From the NCBI GenBank assembly GCA_013151115.1, contig JAADIW010000075.1, positions 1-6,141 of the forward strand: a DNA stretch of 6,141 nucleotides. The letters run 5' to 3'. Under the pieces are notes generated by a model that worked only from the letters and a program-made list of their open reading frames with translations, had not been told where the DNA came from and did not search any database. Position numbers and translations under genes: made by a program. Source of the stretch: Caldisericota bacterium (lineage in GTDB: Bacteria; Bipolaricaulota; Bipolaricaulia; Bipolaricaulales; Bipolaricaulaceae). Shown piece after piece: positions 1-5,825 of this stretch. How positions within the stretch are numbered: position 1 is the first letter of the stretch; every line of letters begins with the position of its first letter.

Positions 1-267
1 GACCACGCACTCATGCAACCCCAGCTCCAGGATCTGATCCTTGGGGACTCCGGGGGGGAGGTCGGCCAGGTTCTCCAGGATCTCATCCCGCAGGGCGCCG
101 ATGGTCCTCTCCACCGGGATCCCCAGCGCCTCCCCCAGATTGCAGTTGGGGTCCGCGTCCACGGCGAGGACCGGGCCCCTCTCCCGCAGGGCGAGGACCA
201 TGAGGGCGGCGATGGTGGTCTTGCCGGTGCCCCCCTTGCCGGCCACGGCGATGGTGAACGGCCTCAT
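1..267 (-). CDS. acsF: AcsF/CooC-type nickel-insertion ATPase, N-terminal part (cut by left edge)
   Basis: The reading frame opens with ATG at 267 and stays open for 89 codons to the window edge; it begins MRPFTIAVAGKGGTGKTTIA. Residues 10-18 (GKGGTGKTT) form the deviant Walker A loop of the MinD/CooC family, with signature lysine K11 and P-loop lysine K16. Residues 37-45 (DADPNCNLG) are the conserved strand and switch that follow it in CooC proteins. Known of the family: these soluble dimeric ATPases insert nickel into CODH (CooC) or into the A-cluster of acetyl-CoA synthase (AcsF). The CxC nickel-binding motif would lie beyond the edge and cannot be checked. I call it AcsF because it directly follows acsV, as in the Moorella cluster. 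Its ATG overlaps the acsV stop (ATGA), so translation is probably coupled; a GGGGGAG ribosome binding site lies at 273-279. The ATPase family is certain; the choice of AcsF over CooC rests on position. Confidence 0.85.
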   Translation of the reverse strand, partial: MRPFTIAVAGKGGTGKTTIAALMVLALRERGPVLAVDADPNCNLGEALGIPVERTIGALRDEILENLADLPPGVPKDQILELGLHECVV

Positions 268-2186
268 ACCGGCTCCCCCAATCCCAGGGCCTTCGTCACC
301 GTGGGGAAGCGGGAGAGGTCGGTGTGGGGGAGGAATTTCGCCGCCATGAACTCGTCGTAGTAGTAGGGGCAGCTGATGAGGTCGTAGTAGGTCACGCGTT
401 CCGCGATCCCCTGGGCCTCGTCCAGGGCCGCCCCCGAGAGCAGGGCGAGCTTCGCCCCGGCGAGGGAGGTGTTGCCCAGGAACCGGATGCGCTCCGGCGG
501 GACGTCGGGAACGAGGCCCAATACCGCCGCGTTACGCGGGTCCAGGTGACTCCCGAAGGCCCCGGCGATGTAGATCCGGGCGATGTCGTCCACCGCGAGC
601 CCCATCTCCCGCAGCAGGATGGAGATCCCGGCGTAGATCGCCGCCTTGGCCCGGAGCACGTTCTCGATATCGCGCTGGGTGATCACGATCTCCCGCGCCC
701 CCTCCCCGCCCGGCACGAGGACGAAGGCGAGCTCCCCACGGCGCTCCACCACCCGGTCCCCTCCCGGCTGGAGGCGGCCCGAGCGGTCGATGTAGCCGGC
801 CTGGAACATCCCCGCGATGGCGTCGATGAGGCCGGAGCCGCACAGTCCCTGTGGGGGACCGCCGCCCACGACCTCGTACCTGATGCCCGCGGGGGTGAAC
901 TCGACCCCGGCGATCGCCCCGCGGCTCGCCCTCATCCCACACGTCACCCCCGCCCCCTCGAACGCCGGCCCGGCGGACGCCGAACAGGCCACGAGCCAGT
1001 CCCGGCACCCGAGGACGATCTCCCCGTTCGTCCCGATGTCCACGAACAGCACCGGCTCCTCGGCGCGGTGGATGCCCGAGGCGAGGATCCCCGCGGTGAT
1101 GTCGCCCCCCACCCAGCCCCCGATCCCCGGCATCACGTACAGGAGCCCCCGTGGGTTGACCTTGATCCCCACCTCCGCCGCCCGCACCGGCGGGGGCGCG
1201 AGGGCCGCGGCCACGTAGGGGTGGCGTCGCAGGGCTCCGGGGGGGAGGCCGAGGAGGAAGTGGATCATGGCGGTGTTACCGGCGCACAGCACCGCCACCA
1301 CGTCCGCGAGCCGGATCCCCTGGCGCTCCACCATCAGGGAGACGAGGTCGTTTATGTCCTGGGCCACCAGGGCCTGAAGCCGCTCCACCCCCTGTCGCTC
1401 GGCGGCGATGATCCGCCGGGTCACCTCCTCCCCCAGGGCCCGCTGGGAGTTGTACTTCGCCTCGGCGTCGAGGGTCCGCCCGGTGACGAGGTCCACCAGG
1501 TGCGCCACCACCGTGGAGGTCCCCACGTCCACCGCCACGCCGTAGGCCTCCCCGGATCGGTCCCCGGGCTCGACCTGGAGCAGCTCCATCGTCCCGCCCC
1601 GCCGGGCCAACGTCACGGTGACCCTCCAGTCGTTCTCCCGCAGCACCCGGGGCAGCGCCCGGAGGACCTTGAGGCCGGCCTGGAGGATGGGGGCCTCGAC
1701 CCGCCGGCGCACCTCCCGGAACACCCGCTCCTGGTCGCCCACGTTGTCCTCCAGGGTGGGGCGGGGCACGCGGAGGAAGAGCTTGCGGACCAAGGGGGCG
1801 AGGGCGAACGGGGCGCGGGCCTCGGCCTCGCGGGCGAGGAATACCTGGGCGTCCAGGTCCACCGTCACGGCGCGCTCCACCCGGGATTCGGGCGGGACCT
1901 CTACCACCACGTCGCCCCGCACCCGGCTCTGGCAGGCGAGGACGTACCCGCCCTTCACCTCCTCGGGGGAGAGGAGGAGGGTGGGCCCGGTCTCCACCTG
2001 GCCGCGGCGGACGATCAGGCGGCACCGGCCACAGATCCCCTCCCCGCCGCACACGCTGGCGAGCGCGACGCCCGCGGCGGCCGCCGCCTCGAGGAGCGTG
2101 GTCCCCTCCGGGACCTCAGCCTCCCGTCCCCCCGGGTGGAAGGTCACCCGGTGCAAGCGCTTCCCCTCAGTTGGGGCTCCACTCAT
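264..2186 (-). CDS. acsV: AcsV: ATP-dependent reductive activator of the corrinoid iron-sulfur protein (RACo family)
   Basis: A 640-residue protein. Residues about 13-100 are a plant-type [2Fe-2S] ferredoxin domain, with ligands C46, C52, C55 and C85 (C-x5-C-x2-C-x29-C). A linker and middle region follow (about 100-212). From about 215 to the end runs the ASKHA-fold ATPase domain of RACo: phosphate loop 1 at 220-225 (DVGTST), CAGNTAMIHF at 301-310, phosphate loop 2 at 383-389 (DIGTNGE) and GAFGSHLDPRNA at 542-553. Known role: it uses ATP to drive electron transfer that returns the inactive Co(II) corrinoid of AcsCD to Co(I), in the cytoplasm. Position directly after acsC matches the Moorella order. 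The start is uncertain. ATG at 2186 overlaps acsC by 20 bases and has AGGA directly against it with no spacer. A TTG at 2156 has GAGGGG (2163-2168) six bases upstream and would give 630 residues beginning at HRVTF, with the domains intact. Family assignment is very secure. Confidence 0.95.
   Translation of the reverse strand: MSGAPTEGKRLHRVTFHPGGREAEVPEGTTLLEAAAAAGVALASVCGGEGICGRCRLIVRRGQVETGPTLLLSPEEVKGGYVLACQSRVRGDVVVEVPPESRVERAVTVDLDAQVFLAREAEARAPFALAPLVRKLFLRVPRPTLEDNVGDQERVFREVRRRVEAPILQAGLKVLRALPRVLRENDWRVTVTLARRGGTMELLQVEPGDRSGEAYGVAVDVGTSTVVAHLVDLVTGRTLDAEAKYNSQRALGEEVTRRIIAAERQGVERLQALVAQDINDLVSLMVERQGIRLADVVAVLCAGNTAMIHFLLGLPPGALRRHPYVAAALAPPPVRAAEVGIKVNPRGLLYVMPGIGGWVGGDITAGILASGIHRAEEPVLFVDIGTNGEIVLGCRDWLVACSASAGPAFEGAGVTCGMRASRGAIAGVEFTPAGIRYEVVGGGPPQGLCGSGLIDAIAGMFQAGYIDRSGRLQPGGDRVVERRGELAFVLVPGGEGAREIVITQRDIENVLRAKAAIYAGISILLREMGLAVDDIARIYIAGAFGSHLDPRNAAVLGLVPDVPPERIRFLGNTSLAGAKLALLSGAALDEAQGIAERVTYYDLISCPYYYDEFMAAKFLPHTDLSRFPTVTKALGLGEPV
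273..279 (-). promoter_or_regulatory. Ribosome binding site for the acsF-like gene
   Basis: GGGGGAG on the minus strand, five bases before the ATG at 267 and inside the last codons of acsV. It supports this start and suggests re-initiation by ribosomes finishing acsV. The same heptamer precedes acsC. Confidence 0.55.
2163..2168 (-). promoter_or_regulatory. Possible ribosome binding site favouring a TTG start for acsV
   Basis: GAGGGG on the minus strand, overlapping the acsC stop codon (TGA, 2169-2167) and six bases before a TTG at 2156-2154, which is in frame with acsV. The ATG at 2186 has no properly spaced site. If this is the working signal, AcsV loses its first ten residues, none of which belong to the ferredoxin domain. 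Confidence 0.4.
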
Positions 2187-3507
2187 TCCTGAGGAAGGCG
2201 GGGATGCCCGCGGCGTCCTCCGGCCCCACGATCACCTCCCAGCCGGATTCCTCTTGGATCTCCATCTTCAGCACCGCCACGAGCCCCGGGATGATGATCT
2301 TGTTGTGGCTCACCCGATCCATGATCCCGTACTCCCGCAGGGCCTTCACGATCGCCTCCGCGGTGAGGCGGTCGTCGGCGTAGGCGTTGAGTACCCCCAG
2401 GCCCCCGGTGTCGATCACCGCGATATAGGCCGGTACCTTGCTCCGCTCCACCTCCCCCTCCACCGTGAAGTAGGTGAGGGCGAAGTTGGTGGTGACGAGG
2501 ACCGGTGCGTCGGGCCCGGGGTTCCCCACCTCGTAGACCTTGGCCTCGATGGCGAGCGGGACCTGCGGGTCGGTGTAGATGTTCTGACGCACCGTGAGGA
2601 GCGGGAGAACGAGCTCGGGGGACGCGTGGGGGAGGACCACCACCGAGGCGTACTTGCAGATGTAGGCCGTCCCCTGGGCCGCGAGATCGAAGGGGTCGTC
2701 GCCGGCGACGAACGCCATGGTGGGGTAACCCAGCGGGCGGAAGACCTTCTTGAGGGCGAGGCGCCGGATCCGGATGAGCTCCGTCAGGGTGGGGAGGAAA
2801 CCGTCCGGGGCGGGATCGAGGACGAGGTCCTCGACCCCCCGCTCCCTGAGCTTGGGGGTGAGCTCCGCGAGCCCCTCCGCCCCCCGTGCCCGTACCCCGA
2901 GCGGGCAGGAGTGCTCCTGCGCCAGGTCCGCCATGGCGGCGAAGTTACCGGGGGTGGCGGGGTACAGGAGGGGCCTCCCGTCGCCGCAGGACTCCACGGC
3001 CTTTCCCATGGTATCGGGGTCATCGCAGATGAGCATCAGGGGGAGGTCGGTGACCTCCCGGGCCGTCCGCACCGCGGCCGGGAAGTCCCCCCCGCGGTGC
3101 TCGAGCGCCACGAGGTTGACCCCGATCTCCTGCCCGATGCGGACGAACCGGAGCGCCCCGATCTCCCGTACCCGCGCGGCCAGCTCCCCTTCCGGGAGGT
3201 CGTCCGGCACCCGTACCGCCACCGCGCAGGGGCGGTGGAACTTCTCCTCGTGGCGGAACAGCACCGTCTCGCCCCCCACCGTCCACGCCCGGTCGCCCGT
3301 CCCGATGGTCACCGTGCGCATGGGGGGCGCCTGTGCCTCCCCCAGGGCGGCCTTGGCCTCCTCGGACACGTGGGGGCACTTCTCCAGCGCCACCCGTTTG
3401 GCCGCCACCTGCATGGCGAAGGCCATGCAGGTCGAGAACCCGCAGTCCCCGCAGTTCGTGCGGGGCAGCAGCTTGTAGATATCGAGGCCGGTGAGCTTCC
3501 TCGCCAT
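2167..3507 (-). CDS. acsC: Corrinoid iron-sulfur protein large (gamma) subunit
   Basis: A 446-residue protein, the usual length for bacterial AcsC/CdhE. The N-terminal domain (about 1-58) carries the [4Fe-4S] motif C19-x2-C22-x4-C27-x16-C44 in the context TNCGDCGFSTC. The central part (about 60-320) matches the TIM-barrel region, and the C-terminal part (about 325-446) is the B12-binding domain, with NFALTYFTVEGE at 341-352, DTGGLGVL at 366-373 and NKIIIPGL at 402-409. Known role: with AcsD it forms the cytoplasmic heterodimer that takes a methyl group from methyl-tetrahydrofolate (through AcsE) and passes it to the A-cluster of AcsB; the [4Fe-4S] cluster feeds electrons for corrinoid reactivation. 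It follows acsB by 19 bases, with AAGGGGGAG just before the ATG, and its end overlaps the start of acsV. acsD and acsE are not in the window and are expected beyond the left edge. The family is certain. Confidence 0.96.
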   Translation of the reverse strand: MARKLTGLDIYKLLPRTNCGDCGFSTCMAFAMQVAAKRVALEKCPHVSEEAKAALGEAQAPPMRTVTIGTGDRAWTVGGETVLFRHEEKFHRPCAVAVRVPDDLPEGELAARVREIGALRFVRIGQEIGVNLVALEHRGGDFPAAVRTAREVTDLPLMLICDDPDTMGKAVESCGDGRPLLYPATPGNFAAMADLAQEHSCPLGVRARGAEGLAELTPKLRERGVEDLVLDPAPDGFLPTLTELIRIRRLALKKVFRPLGYPTMAFVAGDDPFDLAAQGTAYICKYASVVVLPHASPELVLPLLTVRQNIYTDPQVPLAIEAKVYEVGNPGPDAPVLVTTNFALTYFTVEGEVERSKVPAYIAVIDTGGLGVLNAYADDRLTAEAIVKALREYGIMDRVSHNKIIIPGLVAVLKMEIQEESGWEVIVGPEDAAGIPAFLRNEWSPN

Positions 3508-3510
3508 CCG

Positions 3511-3519
3511 CTCCCCCTT
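3511..3519 (-). promoter_or_regulatory. Ribosome binding site for acsC
   Basis: AAGGGGGAG on the minus strand in the 19-base gap between the acsB stop (TGA, 3529-3527) and the acsC ATG at 3507. AAGGGG is six bases from the ATG. The gap holds no room for a promoter or terminator, so acsB and acsC share a transcript. Confidence 0.6.
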
Positions 3520-3526
3520 CAGATCA

Positions 3527-5746
3527 TCAGATCAGAGGCTCCATGGCCAGGACCGGGTGTTTCACCTTCTCCAGGTACGCGGCGAGCTCCTCCACCGTCA
3601 CCGCGTCATCCTCGGTGGCGATCTTGTCGATGAGGTCGGGCTCCCCGATCTCGGATAGCCTCCGCTCCAGGCGCGGCCGGATCTCCTCCTTGAGCTCGCG
3701 GGGCATCCATACTACCCGGCGGATGCCCCCCTCGGCCGAGATGAACTTGGCGCTCGTGATGTAGAGCTTCCCTATCCCCAGGAACCCGGGCGTCTGGACC
3801 CCGCCGCCGATCTGGCCGGCCATGGTGGAGAACGGCATCCCCACGGGGGTGTCGCCCAGGTACTCCCGGTTCACGATCATCACCCCGTTCACCTCGGGGA
3901 GCACCGCCACGATGCACTCGAAGCAGCCGCAGGAGGTCTGGGGATCCTGGAGGATGGAGTACATGTTCACCCGCTCCAGGTTCCCGTTGGAGGCCCGCTT
4001 CACGTACTCGTTCACCCCCCGCCACTGGCCCAGGACCGGATCGATGGTCTCCCCCTTCTTGATGGGCTGGTTGGGGCCGTGGGGGTCCATCTCGTGGGAG
4101 GCGGCGCAGTCGAGCCACGTGTAGGCGCCGCAGAGGCCGAGGCGCTCCGGGGTGACCACGCACACGTGGTTGGGGGCGTATGACTGGCAGAGGACACAGG
4201 AATAGAAGGTGTCCACGTCCTCGTCCGTGAGCCCCGCGATCCTCTCATCGCGCTTGCGGTAGATCTCCTTGGCCTCCTCCATGGGCCCCGCGATCTTCTC
4301 CGGATCGGTGATGATGGTGACCTGGACCTTGTCCACGATCCCGCCGAAGTCCTCCTTGAACTTATGGACCAGGATCTCGCCGTAGTGCTTGAGGCGGAAG
4401 CCCTTCTTGAACGCGTCCTTGCTGATCCTGATCCACGGGGTGGTGCGTTGCCCCATGTGGAAGACCCCGTTCGCCCACGACACGTACTCGTGGATGCGGC
4501 GCTCGAGCACCGGTTCGAAGTCCTCCTTGAACCGGCGGCCGGCGACCTCGACGATGACCCCGAGGGGCATAGCCCCGCCCTCCTCGACCTGGTCGATATC
4601 GGGCCCGATCACCGTGACCCGGCCGTCCTCCACCTCGGACATGTCGCGTCCCACCAGGAGCTCGAAGGCGTCCGAATACTTGCCGCCGAACTGCACATGC
4701 ATCTGTTCCTTGCGCACCCGCTCGCCCTCGAAGCCGGCGCCGTAGGGGACGGGGATGGGGATCTCGGAGACCTTGATCTTGAGCCCCCTGACCTCGATGG
4801 CCTTGGGGACGAGCTTATCGTGGGGGACGCCGGAGACCACGTGCTCGTAGGTGCAGATGCCGCGGGGGAGGATCTGGGGGATGGGGACGTCGGCGATCAC
4901 GGGGAAGCCGAAGTTGATGGCCCCGGCGGCGGTGGCGTACTTCTCGTCGGTGAGGAGCTGGCCGTCGTGCTCTTCGGGCCCGTAGTCGGCCCCCAGGGCG
5001 AGGACGAACGCGTGGACGCGTTCCTTGTTGTAGAGGAGGATCTTCCGCGCGGCCTCGAGGTCCCCAGGCTTTATCCCCCCGAAGGTCATCGCGGCCCGGG
5101 CGGCGAAGTTGAGGGCGTACACGGCGGCGGAGGTGTCCTTCCCGTAGGGGACGAGGAACGTGTCCCAGCTCATCTCGATACCCGCCTCCGCGAGCTGCTC
5201 CGCCATGGAGATCCCCCGCGTGTTCGAGGCCATGAAGACGAGGATGTTTCGCTCCTGTAGCGCCCTCGCGAGCTCAACCGCCTCCTCCACCGAGGGCATC
5301 GCCCCCACGCAGGCGGCGAACCCCGGCATCCGCCCGTCGACGAGCTTGATCCCCTGGAGCCGCAGGGTGGCGTCGTCGGTGAACCCGAGCCAGATCCCCT
5401 CCGGCTCCTCCCCCCGGAGGTACTTCAGGGCTTCGATGATCTCCTGCGCGATCAGGGTGGCGATCCCCGCGTCCAGCGCCGGGCCGAGGTAGGGGAGCCA
5501 GAGGCGGTCCTCGGGGACGGGCGGGAGGAGATCACGGGCGATCCCCAACGCCCGCTCGGCATCGGCAAGGGTCTTCACCTCGATGCCGGTGAGGGCCAGG
5601 ATCAGGGGGAGGTAGTAGGCGGTGTTGGGGAAGCCGATCGCCTTCCCGGGGCCGTGGGCCTCGATCGCCTCGCGCAGCTCCCGCTCGGCCCGCTCCACGT
5701 ACCCGTGGGCTCCACGGATGGCCGCCCGCGCAATGATCCTCGACAT
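3527..5746 (-). CDS. acsB: Acetyl-CoA synthase catalytic subunit (CODH/ACS beta subunit)
   Basis: A 739-residue protein, close to the 729 residues of Moorella AcsB. It makes acetyl-CoA from CO, CoA and a methyl group delivered by the corrinoid protein (or cleaves acetyl-CoA), in the cytoplasm. All A-cluster ligands are present: C517-x2-C520-x8-C529-x9-C539 for the [4Fe-4S] and proximal nickel, and C606-G-C608 for the distal nickel, in the context TSCGCFE. The N-terminal domain (about 1-320), which contacts CODH in bacterial enzymes and is missing in archaeal CdhC, is present, with NTAYYLPLI at 41-49 and EIIEALKYL at 102-110. The middle domain (about 321-510) has GPDIDQVEEG at 381-390 and LERRIHEYV at 414-422. 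Compared with my recollection of Moorella AcsB, F222 (there F229) and I133 (there I146) are kept, but Y523 replaces gating F512, and a loop near 253-279 is longer by about 11 residues. The ATG at 5746 follows AGGAGG by six bases. acsA does not precede it. Confidence 0.98.
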   Translation of the reverse strand: MSRIIARAAIRGAHGYVERAERELREAIEAHGPGKAIGFPNTAYYLPLILALTGIEVKTLADAERALGIARDLLPPVPEDRLWLPYLGPALDAGIATLIAQEIIEALKYLRGEEPEGIWLGFTDDATLRLQGIKLVDGRMPGFAACVGAMPSVEEAVELARALQERNILVFMASNTRGISMAEQLAEAGIEMSWDTFLVPYGKDTSAAVYALNFAARAAMTFGGIKPGDLEAARKILLYNKERVHAFVLALGADYGPEEHDGQLLTDEKYATAAGAINFGFPVIADVPIPQILPRGICTYEHVVSGVPHDKLVPKAIEVRGLKIKVSEIPIPVPYGAGFEGERVRKEQMHVQFGGKYSDAFELLVGRDMSEVEDGRVTVIGPDIDQVEEGGAMPLGVIVEVAGRRFKEDFEPVLERRIHEYVSWANGVFHMGQRTTPWIRISKDAFKKGFRLKHYGEILVHKFKEDFGGIVDKVQVTIITDPEKIAGPMEEAKEIYRKRDERIAGLTDEDVDTFYSCVLCQSYAPNHVCVVTPERLGLCGAYTWLDCAASHEMDPHGPNQPIKKGETIDPVLGQWRGVNEYVKRASNGNLERVNMYSILQDPQTSCGCFECIVAVLPEVNGVMIVNREYLGDTPVGMPFSTMAGQIGGGVQTPGFLGIGKLYITSAKFISAEGGIRRVVWMPRELKEEIRPRLERRLSEIGEPDLIDKIATEDDAVTVEELAAYLEKVKHPVLAMEPLI

Positions 5747-5825
5747 CTCCCTCCTCCTCTCCGCGTTCAGGCATGCTAAAAGATGTTAGCAGGACCCCAA
5801 GGGCCCCGACAAATCGAGCCCCGAT
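5747..5825 (-). promoter_or_regulatory. 79-base cooC-acsB gap with two small hairpins; possible promoter or processing region
   Basis: This is the only intergenic stretch of any size and is locally less GC-rich than the genes. On the minus strand it holds two inverted repeats. AATCG/CGATT (5826-5822 and 5816-5812, loop of five) starts at the last base of the cooC stop and is followed by a short TTTG; it could be a weak terminator or 3'-end stabiliser. TGCTAA/TTAGCA (5791-5786 and 5779-5774, loop of six) lies between that and the acsB ribosome binding site. A very weak promoter-like pair, TTGGGG at 5800-5795 and TAGCAT 16 bases further on, overlaps the second repeat. No good sigma-70 promoter is visible. 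Function is inferred only. Confidence 0.3.
5753..5758 (-). promoter_or_regulatory. Strong ribosome binding site for acsB
   Basis: A perfect AGGAGG on the minus strand, six bases before the ATG at 5746, within a purine-only run (5747-5760). It fixes the acsB start and is the strongest initiation signal in the window, which fits high-level production of the catalytic subunit. Confidence 0.8.

Noticed and set aside
324..2192. Long open frame on the plus strand, antisense to acsV
   Set aside because: It is a by-product of GC-rich codon use in the opposite gene: the translation is low-complexity (rich in H, R, P, G, D), without recognisable domains, and fully overlaps a secure gene.
2970..2995. 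G-quadruplex-like G runs (also near 44-57, 1216-1245 and 5951-5973)
   Set aside because: Each place has only three close runs of three or more Gs with acceptable spacing, and they fall inside coding sequence where GGG and CCC codons are used throughout; not more than the composition predicts.
3522..3535. Short repeat GATCATCAGATCA at the acsB stop and acsB-acsC gap
   Set aside because: Too short and imperfect to be a meaningful operator or repeat; it consists of the last acsB codons, the stop and the next few bases.
1618..3633. Plus-strand open frame of 671 codons across acsV and acsC
   Set aside because: It spans two confidently identified opposite-strand genes; the product is arginine/proline/histidine-rich with no family motif. 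It is a mirror artefact of high GC.
4364..5260. Plus-strand open frame of 298 codons inside acsB
   Set aside because: Composition (aspartate, glycine, leucine, histidine repeats such as DGDGDLGDLD) mirrors the antisense of acsB codons; no domain and no ribosome binding site of note.
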